This document shows, piece by piece, positions 17,130-26,203 of a DNA stretch of 64,000 nt (its first letter is position 1; every line of letters begins with the position of its first letter). Origin of the DNA: CAZKBP01 sp964551015 (lineage in GTDB: Bacteria; Bacteroidota; Bacteroidia; Cytophagales; Microscillaceae); assembly GCA_964551015.1 (NCBI GenBank), contig CAZKBP010000010.1, forward strand, positions 62,001-126,000, in the 5' to 3' direction. The translations under genes were made by a program, and so were the position numbers. The notes under the pieces are model-generated. The model was not told the origin of the DNA and made no database searches. It worked only from the letters and a program-made list of their open reading frames with translations.

Positions 17130-20100
17130 CTAAACCCAAATATCCTCCAAATACTTTTGCTCAGTCTTCATTCTTTCCAGCCATTGCTGGGCTTCTTCGG
17201 GAGAGGTTTGATGGCGTGCCTGGTAGAGTTCGCAGAAAGTACGAGCCACGTCGGGAGCCATCTGGGCAGAATCTCCGCAGACATAAACGACCGCTCCTTT
17301 TTCTAAAAATTCCCAAACCAAAGCTTGCTGCTCGGCAATCAAATGCTGAACATAAACTTTGCGCTCCCCCCACCGAGAAAATGCCGTGAACAATCGAGTA
17401 ACCTTCGCCACTTCAAATCCTTTCAATGCTTCCTCGTAAATATAATCCTGCTCGGGATGCCGACAGCCAAAGAAAAGCAAAGACTCACCCACCGTTTCGC
17501 CCTGATTTTTCAGAGCCATTCTTTCCTGCAAAAAGCCTCGGAAGGGAGCCAAACCCGTACCCGGCCCGATCATGATGATCGGCTGAGTGTGATCTTCGGG
17601 CAGGCGGAAAGGCGATTGCACGTTTTGCACATAGGCCAGAACAGAAGAACCAGTGGGTTGCTCCGCTAAATAATTCGTACACACGCCTTGGAAAGTTCCT
17701 TTACCCGAAAACGCAGGCTCGTTCAAAACTCCAGCCGTGATGCTACAAACTTCGGGATTTGCCAAAGGCGAGGAAGAAATCGAGAAATAACGAGGCTTCA
17801 TCGGCGGAAGCATTTCCAAATAGACCGCAAAGGGAACCTCACAGGCCAGAAATTCTTCTAGCAAATCCAACACAGAAAGCTTTTTGGCTTGAATTTCTTC
17901 TTTGAATCTTTGCTGACTGGCAATATCTTCTCCCAAATAGGTCTGGAGTTTAATTTTTTCGGGAGGGCAGTCCGTGTAATTAGCTAGGATTTGAATTTGC
18001 TTACGCGAAATGGGTTCCTGCAATTCTACAAAATACTTCAGCAAATCTTCCAGAGAAATGACCTGATGCAAAGGCAAACTGGACTTGATTTGACTCGTTT
18101 GCCCAATTTTCAAAAGCTTGGCTGGCTGCAACTGGAAACGCTGATAAACACGCTCCAACAAAGCTTGGCTATTTTGGGGATAAATCCCTAAATGATCGCC
18201 AGTGCGATAGGTTAGTCCTTCGGGGAGTTTTAACTCAATATGACGAGTAGAACGCGGAGAAGGATGATTTCCCGTTTTCTGGTGTAATTCACGATTGACC
18301 AACACTTCCATTTTCTGTTCTCCATTACGATTGGGCGGTAGAACCGGTTGGTAGCTGGTATGGTCTATCCACTCCACCTGATAGCGAGCCTCGTGTTGAG
18401 TAACTGCTTCGGCACGACTGATCTTAAACTCTGCACGGATGGCTTGCCAAAAGCCTTGATACCAATTTTCAAAATCTTCATCAAAATCCATACTGGCATC
18501 AGCTTCGCCACGCTCGTAAACCCGCTTGGCTCCTAGTTCTTCCAAACGCTGATCCAGATAGCGAGGAAACTGCTGGAAAGTCTTCCATTGCGTATTGCCA
18601 CAGCCAAATACGGCAAAGCGAACCCCTTGGAGTTGATTCTCAGGTAAGTCTTTTTGTAGCCATTGCTCAAATTTTACGGCATTATCAGGTGGAGTTCCGT
18701 TGTAAGTAGCGGCTACCAATATCGTAAGTCCATGCTTGGGCAAATCGTCAACATGTTCATCCAAGGCAGCCGTTTGGGTCTGGAAGCCAAAGCGTTCCCC
18801 ATCTTGGGCGATTTGCGTGGCAATATCTTCCGAAGCCCCCATATTCGATCCGTAGAGTACCAAGAGGGCGGTGTCGTGCTTTTGAATAGAAGTATCCACT
18901 TGAATAGGAGTTCCTGACTCACGTTCTTCGGGTGAGAAAAAAGTACGGTCACTATCTTTTCGGGCTTCCAGACTGACCATCAAGTTTTCAGGCTTCATGG
19001 TGAGGGTTTCCCGAATTTTGAACTGATAGTTAGGCCTAAGGTGCAGTTTGTAACGCTGCAAGATCATACCCATCACTAAGGTAGCCTCTAATATGGCAAA
19101 CTGCCGACCAATGCAAGCTCGCTGTCCATTTCCGAAGGGTTTGTAGGCATCTGGGTGGCGATTTTCTACTTTTTCGGGGGTAAAATGATCGGGATTGAAA
19201 ACCTCTGGCTCTGCACCCCAAACCTCAGGATCACGGTGTAGATTAGGCAATAGCACGATGAAGGGTTGTTTCTCTCGGATAGGAATGCGCCCATTATCCA
19301 AAGAAGTATCCTCTAGGGCGTACAAACTGAAGGCTGGAGCCGTGGGCCAGAGCCGTAAGGACTCCTGCAAAATTTGCTGAACATACCGCAACTCCATCAC
19401 CTGACGATAGCTAGGCTTCTGACTGGGGTCAGGCCCAAGCACGCGATCTACCTCTTGGTAAGCTTTGGTAGCTACTTCGGGATGGTTCATCAAGAAATAA
19501 AAAGCAAAGGAAAGCAAACCACTGGTCGTCTCGTGCCCAGCAATCAAAAAAGTAATGATCTGAAAGCGAATATTGATATCATCCAGCTTTTCGCCCGTGG
19601 CTTTGTCGGTGGCATTGAGCATGAGGCTCATCAAATCGGTATTGTTGAGGTATTTAGCGGGATTTTGCTTGCGCTCGTGGATCAGTTCATCCACGATCTG
19701 GTACATGAAATCAATATTCTTCTGATAACGGCGATTTTTGCGAAAGCGTAATTTTTTCTGAATTTCTAGCAGATTCATCCGCTTCATGGCATCGTCTAGA
19801 GCGTCCGTCATGGCGGCTACAAAGGGATGCGCTTGGTCGGAGGAAAAGGAGTGGAAACGATAATCAAAGCCACACAGCCCAATGGTATCAAAGGTCAGGC
19901 GGGTCATATCGTCGGTGAGGTTGAATTCCTTTCCTTTGGGAATATTATGCCATTTGGCCAGTAAGTGTTCCGCAATATCGAGCATTTTTGGGTAATAACC
20001 CTTCATCGCCCTTTGTCCCAAGCCCGGAATGAGGATATTGTGAGCCTTCTGCCAGTTAGGTTCGCTTGTCCAGGAAGTAAATAAGCCATCTCCGCCCAAG

Positions 20101-20372
20101 CCTTTTAGCTCCAATAAGGGCTTACTGATATTTTTGCGGAAGCGGGTTTCGTCGCAGACTTCCTTGATGTATTTGAACTTAGAAAGCACATACACCGCAC
20201 CGAGGGGGGTAGCGATGCCCATGATTTCAGGCCCATATTGCTTGGTCAGTTTCATCATCCCTTGCGTGGGGGCTTCGGGAGAGAGTTGATGTAAATTGCC
20301 CAAGATGGGTAACTTGGGGGGAAATGGCACTTGGAAAGGCTCTTTTAGGATCGTGGCTTGAGATGCTTCCAT
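17130..20372 (-). CDS. Self-sufficient cytochrome P450-reductase fusion, CYP102 type
   Basis: The 1080-residue protein fuses a P450 (about 1-480), a flavodoxin-like FMN domain (LVLYGSNMGASEDIA, about 505-645) and an FAD/NADPH reductase (YFSISSSPLANPEV, IGPGTGLAPFRGFL, ending YLEDIWV). The P450 half has the oxygen-activation motif AGHETTSG, ExxR in QESLRLWP, and the heme loop FGNGQRACIG with Cys420. It is close to P450 BM3 of Bacillus, including GDGLFTSW with the active-site Phe. By remembered alignment the BM3 residues Arg47 and Tyr51, which hold the fatty-acid carboxylate, are not kept (segment TPLGAVYVLS). It probably hydroxylates fatty acids or related chains. The gene stands alone on the minus strand. 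Confidence 0.95.
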   Translation of the reverse strand: MEASQATILKEPFQVPFPPKLPILGNLHQLSPEAPTQGMMKLTKQYGPEIMGIATPLGAVYVLSKFKYIKEVCDETRFRKNISKPLLELKGLGGDGLFTSWTSEPNWQKAHNILIPGLGQRAMKGYYPKMLDIAEHLLAKWHNIPKGKEFNLTDDMTRLTFDTIGLCGFDYRFHSFSSDQAHPFVAAMTDALDDAMKRMNLLEIQKKLRFRKNRRYQKNIDFMYQIVDELIHERKQNPAKYLNNTDLMSLMLNATDKATGEKLDDINIRFQIITFLIAGHETTSGLLSFAFYFLMNHPEVATKAYQEVDRVLGPDPSQKPSYRQVMELRYVQQILQESLRLWPTAPAFSLYALEDTSLDNGRIPIREKQPFIVLLPNLHRDPEVWGAEPEVFNPDHFTPEKVENRHPDAYKPFGNGQRACIGRQFAILEATLVMGMILQRYKLHLRPNYQFKIRETLTMKPENLMVSLEARKDSDRTFFSPEERESGTPIQVDTSIQKHDTALLVLYGSNMGASEDIATQIAQDGERFGFQTQTAALDEHVDDLPKHGLTILVAATYNGTPPDNAVKFEQWLQKDLPENQLQGVRFAVFGCGNTQWKTFQQFPRYLDQRLEELGAKRVYERGEADASMDFDEDFENWYQGFWQAIRAEFKISRAEAVTQHEARYQVEWIDHTSYQPVLPPNRNGEQKMEVLVNRELHQKTGNHPSPRSTRHIELKLPEGLTYRTGDHLGIYPQNSQALLERVYQRFQLQPAKLLKIGQTSQIKSSLPLHQVISLEDLLKYFVELQEPISRKQIQILANYTDCPPEKIKLQTYLGEDIASQQRFKEEIQAKKLSVLDLLEEFLACEVPFAVYLEMLPPMKPRYFSISSSPLANPEVCSITAGVLNEPAFSGKGTFQGVCTNYLAEQPTGSSVLAYVQNVQSPFRLPEDHTQPIIMIGPGTGLAPFRGFLQERMALKNQGETVGESLLFFGCRHPEQDYIYEEALKGFEVAKVTRLFTAFSRWGERKVYVQHLIAEQQALVWEFLEKGAVVYVCGDSAQMAPDVARTFCELYQARHQTSPEEAQQWLERMKTEQKYLEDIWV

Positions 20373-20769
20373 GGTTTTGGGGTCATTAGAGGTTTTGCTT
20401 GTAGCTATTAGGTTTTCATTAAAAAATGACGAGCAATCTTATTTAAAAGTTTATAATCTCTCCTACAAAGATGCAAAAAGCTGAACTATTCTCATCGAGA
20501 AAGTTCAGGAAAATATTTCTCCTGCTTGGCGTAGTCAGGGTTGCCGCAGCGCCATCAGCAAATCTAGATTAGGATGACAGATAGGTGGCTTTTAACGCAA
20601 GCGCAAGATAGCCTATTTTGTGGACGGTCGTCTGTGGACTATGGACTAGGGTATAAGCATCCGAAGGATGGATTGGTATGATCTCTTCATCACAAAAAAC
20701 CAATCAGGAACCATTACTTAGATGACTTTGCGCTACTTTTGCCTGAAATTTAGAACAGAATCCAGATCC
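20373..20769. other. Divergent intergenic region between P450 and MATE genes
   Basis: The region has no convincing gene. A -7 element for the MATE gene lies at 20734-20741. A near-match for the P450 gene, CATCTTTG on the minus strand (20466-20473), lies about 95 bases before its ATG. No CYP102-type repressor gene or Bm3R1-like palindrome was recognised. Confidence 0.5.
20734..20741 (+). promoter_or_regulatory. -7 element for the MATE gene
   Basis: TACTTTTG is an exact TAnnTTTG match, 29 bases before the ATG at 20770. The open frame extends back to 20722, upstream of this element, so the later ATG is preferred. Confidence 0.55.
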
Positions 20770-22089
20770 ATGACCCACAACTCCATGAACCGCCGAATTC
20801 TCCGCTTGGCCATTCCCAATATCATCAGCAATCTCACGGTTCCGATGTTGAGCTTTGTAGATACGGCACTGATGGGGCACTTAGGCGATCCGGCTTACAT
20901 TGGAGCGATTGCCATTGGCGGGATGATTTTTAATTTCGTATTCTGGGGCTTTGGTTTTTTGAGAATGGGGACGACAGGTTTCACGGCGCAAGCTCTGGGC
21001 AAACACCGCTTGGATGAAAGTTTTTTTGTACTTGCTCGTGCTTTGAGTGTGGCAGGAACGGGAGCATTTTTGCTGATTATTTTTCAATATCCCATTGCAG
21101 AGTTGAGTTTTTATCTGGTCAAGGCCAGTGACGAGGTGGAGCGCTTAGCACGAACTTATTTTTATATACGCATCTACGCGGCACCAGCCACGATTGCTTC
21201 TTATGCCCTATTGGGTTGGTTTTTGGGGATGCAAAATGCCACGGTTCCGATGCTCATCTCCATCGTGGTGAATGTGGCCAATGTGGTTTTCAATCTCTGG
21301 TTTGTACAATATCTGGGAATGACCTCAGACGGGGTGGCTTGGGGAACGGTGATTGCGCAATACATTGGTTTAGTGATTACGCTGGGGATTTTTTTGGCTT
21401 ATAATCGCAAATTGCTCAAATATTGGCTACCCGAAGCCATTTACCAAAAACAAGCTCTGCTTCAATTTTTTCAAGTTAATAACGACATTCTACTCAGAAC
21501 CTTGGCCTTGTTGTTTGCCTTTTCTTTCTTTTACGCGGAGTCCGCCACTTATGGAGATGTGTTGCTGGCTGTCAATTCGGTACTTCTTCAGTTTAATGTC
21601 ATGCTGGCCTTCGGGGTGGATGGCTTTGCCTATGCAGCGGAATCTTTGGTAGGAAAATACGTGGGTGCCCACGATCCGAGGCTTTTGCGAAAGGCGATTC
21701 GTTATTTGTTTGCTTGGGGAATGGGACTGGCGGTGATTTTCACGCTGGGTTATGGCTTGGGCTATGAGGCTATTTTGTATGTATTGACGGATCAACAGGA
21801 AGTGATTGAGCGGAGCCAGCCTTTTGTGATTTGGATCTTATTAGCTCCCTTGGTGAATTCGGTCTGTTTTATCTGGGATGGCATTTATATCGGAGCCACG
21901 GCTTCTAAGGCGATGCGTAATTCTACTTTTATAGCGACTTTTCTGGTTTTTTTACCGACCTACTACTTGACTGAATCTTACTTAGGAAATCACGCTCTCT
22001 GGCTGGCGATGACGCTTTTTATGGTGACCAGAGGGATTGCCTTGAGCTGGTTGGCTCCAAAGTATATTTATAGATTGGTCGAGAGGTGA
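20770..22089 (+). CDS. MATE-family multidrug efflux transporter (DinF-like)
   Basis: The 439-residue inner-membrane protein has about 12 hydrophobic helices and begins with the typical MATE pattern NRRILRLAIPNIISNL and VDTALMGHLGDPAYIGAIAIG. MATE pumps export cationic drugs or metabolites in exchange for H+ or Na+. The second half keeps a matching repeat (QFNVMLAFGVDGFAYAAE). It resembles the DinF/NorM branch found across Bacteroidota. The start is set at the ATG at 20770 because a -7 element lies between it and the earlier ATG at 20722; 20785 is a further alternative. It is transcribed away from the P450 gene. Confidence 0.9.
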   Translation: MTHNSMNRRILRLAIPNIISNLTVPMLSFVDTALMGHLGDPAYIGAIAIGGMIFNFVFWGFGFLRMGTTGFTAQALGKHRLDESFFVLARALSVAGTGAFLLIIFQYPIAELSFYLVKASDEVERLARTYFYIRIYAAPATIASYALLGWFLGMQNATVPMLISIVVNVANVVFNLWFVQYLGMTSDGVAWGTVIAQYIGLVITLGIFLAYNRKLLKYWLPEAIYQKQALLQFFQVNNDILLRTLALLFAFSFFYAESATYGDVLLAVNSVLLQFNVMLAFGVDGFAYAAESLVGKYVGAHDPRLLRKAIRYLFAWGMGLAVIFTLGYGLGYEAILYVLTDQQEVIERSQPFVIWILLAPLVNSVCFIWDGIYIGATASKAMRNSTFIATFLVFLPTYYLTESYLGNHALWLAMTLFMVTRGIALSWLAPKYIYRLVER

Positions 22090-22357
22090 TAGCTCTTTGG
22101 GTGAAAGCTTTTATTGCTTCGTCCGCAGGTGAGCGTCCACGAGCCACAGCTCGGTTGGGGCAATTTTATCTTTCAGGTAGTTCTTGATGCTGATGATTGT
22201 TGATCGTGTCTTTTGCAAACTCGATAAAATGGTTCGATTTGAGGGAGCCTCTCTATTTTTCTTTTATTTTTCTGTAAATTCGTCCGTATTCCTTAACCAA
22301 TTTCAATTCTCGCATAAGAAATATCCATTATTTTTACACTAATCCATCCAAATTGAT

Positions 22358-23323
22358 ATGGCATTAAATCTCAAAATCAAACTATTACTTTGGCTACAAT
22401 CTCTGCAAAAACAGCGTCTTATGGAGGAAATGACTCCTCAGGAAGCAAGAGCGTTTAACCTAGAGACGAACCGCAAAGCCGATAAGATCGTAAATTTCAA
22501 GCCCGAAGAAATGCACAAAATCAGTAATCGCTTTGTCAAAACAGCCGATTATGATATTCCCATTCGCATTTACCAGCCCTACGGGTTAGACAACCTACCC
22601 ATTTTGATGTATTTCCACGGAGGGGGCTTTGTAGTTGGAAATCTGGAAACACACGATCTCACCTGTCGCCGTTTGGCTAAAAAAGCCAACTGTATCGTGA
22701 TCTCCGTAGATTATCGCTTGGCTCCTGAATACAAATATCCCCACGCACCCAACGATTGCTACGCAGCCACCAAATGGGCTTATGAAAATGCAAAAGAGTT
22801 TGGGGGAGACGCAAAACGAATGGCCACGTGTGGAGACAGTGCCGGAGGGAATCTAGCCACGGTCATCGCTTTGATGGCGCGTGAAAAGAAGGAGTTTGAA
22901 TTGCTTTATCAGGTGCTCATCTACCCCACTACCGACGGAACCCAGACCGCTCCTTCTATTGATCAATTAGCGGATGGTTATTTGTTGACTAAAAGCTTGA
23001 TGGCTTGGTTTCTCAATCAATACAAAGATGAGAATACCGTGATCAAAGACCCTTATTTTTCGCCTCTCTACGCGGAAGATTTGAGCGGACTACCTCCCGC
23101 CCTCGTGATTACGGCCGAGTATGACCCACTCAAAGACGAGGGGACACAGTACGCCGAGCGGCTGAAAGAAGCAGGCGTCCCCGTGGTTTTTAAGGAGTTC
23201 AAAGGAATGATTCACGTGTTTTTCCAGATGCCCAAATTGCTCAAGAAAGCACGCGAAGCTCAGGATTTGGTCGCCTCAGAGCTTCGGACGGCTTTTGGTA
23301 CAGATGGTTTGGTGCTCCATTAA
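22358..23323 (+). CDS. Alpha/beta hydrolase, hormone-sensitive-lipase (acetyl-hydrolase) family
   Basis: The 321-residue protein shows the HSL-family signatures: the oxyanion motif in YFHGGGFVVGN (about residue 87), the nucleophile elbow GDSAGGN (Ser about 162), an acid in AEYDPLKDEG and a histidine in MIHVFFQM. It has the expected cap region at the N-terminus and no signal peptide, so it works in the cytoplasm on short-chain esters or lactones. Length is typical. It stands alone with a strong terminator right after it. The exact substrate is not evident. Confidence 0.9.
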   Translation: MALNLKIKLLLWLQSLQKQRLMEEMTPQEARAFNLETNRKADKIVNFKPEEMHKISNRFVKTADYDIPIRIYQPYGLDNLPILMYFHGGGFVVGNLETHDLTCRRLAKKANCIVISVDYRLAPEYKYPHAPNDCYAATKWAYENAKEFGGDAKRMATCGDSAGGNLATVIALMAREKKEFELLYQVLIYPTTDGTQTAPSIDQLADGYLLTKSLMAWFLNQYKDENTVIKDPYFSPLYAEDLSGLPPALVITAEYDPLKDEGTQYAERLKEAGVPVVFKEFKGMIHVFFQMPKLLKKAREAQDLVASELRTAFGTDGLVLH

Positions 23324-23337
23324 GAAAATTGCAAAAG

Positions 23338-23377
23338 GGAAGCCATTTAGCTCTAGGATAGCTTGGGCTTCCTTTTT
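23338..23377 (+). terminator. Intrinsic terminator after the hydrolase gene
   Basis: GGAAGCC (23338-23344) pairs with GGCTTCC (23366-23372), with an inner AGCT...AGCT pair, followed by five T. It starts 15 bases after the stop codon. Confidence 0.8.
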
Positions 23378-23522
23378 ATTACTTTCTCGAGAGGATTGCT
23401 AGGCGTTTTAACTGAGCCTTGGCGAGTGAAATCACTGCCGCCACAAGGAATACCACAATTTTTTTCGGAATAACCTTGATCTTTTATATTTATGACACGT
23501 TTCTAATAAAAAACACCTCCTT

Positions 23523-23918
23523 ATGAGAAAAAAGACTAGTTTTTTGATGATTGATACTACTTTGCAAACTATATTAATCATCTTGAATACGCTGTTGCTG
23601 GTGACCATTATAGGTGCGCTGATTCTACAGTTTTTTCTAGGGCTCTACCAACTTTTTGTCAGTGCTCCCATTCGCTTGTTAGGACAAGAGTTTGACGAGG
23701 AGGTCACGCGTTGGAGGCGTTGGCATTTTTGGGGTTCTTTAATTTATATTTCTTGCTTACTCACTATTTCTCAACAAGGTTGGGGAGAGGGTTTTTGGCT
23801 TATTTTTGGCTTCCTGATTCCTCAAGTCTTCGCTTACGCTTATTTTATGCTGACTTTGCAAGATCATAAGGCAAGACGTGAGCATTTGAGCATTTCGTCT
23901 GGGAGTATTCAAATCTAA
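23523..23918 (+). CDS. Small membrane protein, copy 1 of a tandem paralogous pair
   Basis: The 131-residue protein has about four hydrophobic helices. It shares a pattern with the next gene: LYQLFVSAPIRL, then FDEEVTRWRRWHFWGS, then LIPQVFAYAYFMLTLQDHKARREHL. The matching signature of the pair is LYQxFVS ... FDxxV ... IPQxxAYAYFxLT ... RR. I do not know a named family. It is probably an inner-membrane protein without an enzymatic motif. An alternative ATG is at 23547. Identity between the two copies is moderate, so the duplication is old. Confidence 0.65.
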   Translation: MRKKTSFLMIDTTLQTILIILNTLLLVTIIGALILQFFLGLYQLFVSAPIRLLGQEFDEEVTRWRRWHFWGSLIYISCLLTISQQGWGEGFWLIFGFLIPQVFAYAYFMLTLQDHKARREHLSISSGSIQI

Positions 23919-24053
23919 ATTTTTTTGCCATTTATTTTCAATAATTTTTGAAAGTTTAGAAACAATATTAGCTATTTTCCCGTACTTATAAGTAGTGATT
24001 ATTTGCATAAGGCTACGAGCCTACTGATCAAACACTTACTAATACACACGACT

Positions 24054-24476
24054 ATGCCTATATCATTTAGACTTTTGAGGATAGACTTCTCGATACAAGC
24101 TATCTTTTTCTTGTTGAATACAGCCATGTTGTTCACGATACCTTTTGAGCCAATATTCTTAGCTTATCTATTGCTCGCGCAGGTAGCTATTGGTCTGTAT
24201 CAATTCTTTGTGAGTGGTTTAGTCCATTTTTTTAAAGACACTTTCGATCCAAGAGTGAAAACCTTACGAAAGTACCACTTAGTATTTTCGGCCTCCTATA
24301 TCCTTTTGCTGGCTGGTCTGCTAAGTTTTTTCTCAGTGAATGATAGATTATTAGAGCTATTCCTGCTGATCGTCATCCCTCAGTTAGTTGCTTATGCTTA
24401 TTTCTACTTAACATGGGCAGATTATCGAGGGCGTAGGAATTATCTAGAAGGCAGAGCTACTATTTTTGCTTACTGA
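24054..24476 (+). CDS. Small membrane protein, copy 2 of a tandem paralogous pair
   Basis: The 140-residue protein has about four hydrophobic helices and repeats the layout of the gene before it: LYQFFVSGLVHF, FDPRVKTLRKYH, and IPQLVAYAYFYLTWADYRGRRNYL. The frame is open from a TTG at 24003, but the first ATG at 24054 fits better with the length of the paralogue. The function is unknown. An intrinsic terminator follows at 24534. The conserved tail with AYAYFYLT and adjacent arginines suggests a membrane anchor or small channel-like subunit, though this is a guess. Confidence 0.62.
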   Translation: MPISFRLLRIDFSIQAIFFLLNTAMLFTIPFEPIFLAYLLLAQVAIGLYQFFVSGLVHFFKDTFDPRVKTLRKYHLVFSASYILLLAGLLSFFSVNDRLLELFLLIVIPQLVAYAYFYLTWADYRGRRNYLEGRATIFAY

Positions 24477-24533
24477 TTACTTTTCAGAAAGGAAAAGTGC
24501 TTCCTTTTTTAGGAGTACTTCTTGTGTAGTCAG

Positions 24534-24563
24534 AAAGGATGCTGGTCTTATCAGCATCCTTTT
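24534..24563 (+). terminator. Strong intrinsic terminator after the membrane-protein pair
   Basis: AAAGGATGCTG (24534-24544) pairs with CAGCATCCTTT (24552-24562) around a seven-base loop, running into T residues. It separates the membrane pair from the CCA gene. Confidence 0.85.
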
Positions 24564-24652
24564 TATTTGAAACAATTCAAAAAAAGAAAACAGAGCAACC
24601 GCCTGCTTGGCCTTTCGGCAAAATAGCACTGGGGGAAGTGCTGGAAATCTAT

Positions 24653-24660
24653 TATCTTTG
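24653..24660 (+). promoter_or_regulatory. -7 element for the CCA-adding enzyme gene
   Basis: TATCTTTG is an exact TAnnTTTG match, 30 bases before the ATG at 24690. The -33 box is poor. Confidence 0.55.
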
Positions 24661-24689
24661 TAAGCTGATCTGCAAAGAATCCCTGAGCT

Positions 24690-26120
24690 ATGAATTTTAC
24701 AGAGGTACTCAAACAAAATCCCGTCTTTGAAATCATCGCCAAGAGCGGTCAGGAGTTGAAATTAGATACGTATTTGGTAGGTGGATTCGTGAGAGATTTG
24801 CTCCTACGGCGACCTTCCAAAGACATTGACATTGTCTGTGTGGGAAGTGGCATACAATTGGCCGAGCAAGTTGCCAAGAATATAAACGCACGCCTGGGCG
24901 AAGCACCTCATCTCTCCATTTTCAAAAACTTTGGCACCGCTATGGTCAAAGCCCAAAATTGGGAGCTCGAGTTCGTGGGTGCCAGGCGAGAGTCTTACCA
25001 GCGTGATTCTCGCAAACCAATCGTAGAAGATGGCACACTGGAAGATGATCAGAACCGCAGGGACTTTACCATGAATGCCTTGGCGATCAGTCTGAATCCA
25101 CCGGACTACGGCGAACTGATTGACCCTTTTGACGGGCAAGGCGATCTGCAACGCAAGCTGATTCGTACGCCGCTTGATCCTGATGTTACTTTCTCGGATG
25201 ATCCTTTGCGGATGATGCGGGCCATCCGCTTTGCCACGCAACTCAAATTTGATATTGAACCCGATACTTTTGACTCGATCCTTCATAATCGAGAACGGAT
25301 TAAAATTGTTTCGCAGGAACGCATCATTGTAGAATTAAACAAGATTATCTCAGCCGATCAGCCTTCTTATGGTTTTAAGCTACTCTTTTACAGCAAGTTG
25401 CTCCATATTATTTTCCCAGAAATGGTGGAGCTACAAGGAGTGGAGACGGTAGACGGGAAGGGACACAAGGACAATTTTTTCCACACGATACAGGTTCTGG
25501 ATAATGTCGCCGAAGTTTCGGATCATCTGTGGCTCCGTTGGGCAGCGATCATGCACGATATTGCCAAGCCCGCTACCAAGCGATTTCATAAAAAAATCGG
25601 CTGGACTTTTCACGGGCACGAAGACAAAGGTGCCAGAATGGTTCCGCCCATCTTCCGCCGGATGAAGTTGCCGATGGATGAGCGAATGCGCTACGTACAA
25701 AAGCTAGTCAGATTGCACCTGCGCCCCATTCCTTTGGTCAGGGATAATATCACCGACTCAGCCTTGAGAAGGCTCCTCTTTGATGCTGGCGATGATCTTG
25801 AAGATTTGATGAAGCTCTGCAAAGCAGACATTACTTCCAAAAATTACGATAAGGTACAAAAACACCTCAAAAATTTTGAGATCGTGGAACAAAAGCTGCA
25901 AGAAGTAGAAGAAAAAGACGAACTCCGTAATTTCCAGCCTGTGATTGATGGAGAAATTATTATGAAAACTTTTGGCCTCAAGCCGAGTCGTCCCGTCGGA
26001 ACTATCAAGACCGCCATTCGTGAAGCCATTCTGGACGGCGAGATTCGCAACGAATACCAAGAGGCTTATAATTATATGCTCCAAGAAGGGAAAAAACTAG
26101 GACTTGAGCCTGTGGATTAG
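24690..26120 (+). CDS. cca: CCA tRNA nucleotidyltransferase with HD domain
   Basis: The 476-residue enzyme adds or repairs the 3' CCA end of tRNAs. It has the class II nucleotidyltransferase head motif GGFVRDLLL with the acidic pair KDIDIVCVG (about 31-50), the basic segment RRDFTMNALAISL, the RNA-binding region DDPLRMMRAIRFATQL, and an HD domain (WAAIMHDIAKPATK, about 293). The HD part is common in bacterial versions and hydrolyses phosphates. Length is normal. It has its own promoter and a hairpin after the stop. Confidence 0.94.
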   Translation: MNFTEVLKQNPVFEIIAKSGQELKLDTYLVGGFVRDLLLRRPSKDIDIVCVGSGIQLAEQVAKNINARLGEAPHLSIFKNFGTAMVKAQNWELEFVGARRESYQRDSRKPIVEDGTLEDDQNRRDFTMNALAISLNPPDYGELIDPFDGQGDLQRKLIRTPLDPDVTFSDDPLRMMRAIRFATQLKFDIEPDTFDSILHNRERIKIVSQERIIVELNKIISADQPSYGFKLLFYSKLLHIIFPEMVELQGVETVDGKGHKDNFFHTIQVLDNVAEVSDHLWLRWAAIMHDIAKPATKRFHKKIGWTFHGHEDKGARMVPPIFRRMKLPMDERMRYVQKLVRLHLRPIPLVRDNITDSALRRLLFDAGDDLEDLMKLCKADITSKNYDKVQKHLKNFEIVEQKLQEVEEKDELRNFQPVIDGEIIMKTFGLKPSRPVGTIKTAIREAILDGEIRNEYQEAYNYMLQEGKKLGLEPVD

Positions 26121-26162
26121 TTTTGGGCTTTTTCCTGAAAATAAGAGTGGAAGATAATATTC

Positions 26163-26190
26163 ATCGGATGACCAAAAATGGTCATCCGAT
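26163..26190. terminator. Bidirectional hairpin between cca and M48 genes
   Basis: ATCGGATGACCA (26163-26174) and TGGTCATCCGAT (26179-26190) make a perfect 12-pair stem with an AAAA loop between two convergent genes. It lacks a clear T-run, so termination strength is uncertain. Confidence 0.65.
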
Positions 26191-26203
26191 AAATAAGTGA
26201 TTC

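Noticed and set aside
17034..17669. Open frames on the plus strand within the P450 gene
   Set aside because: They lie entirely or mostly over the reductase-coding region in another phase and have no domain signature.
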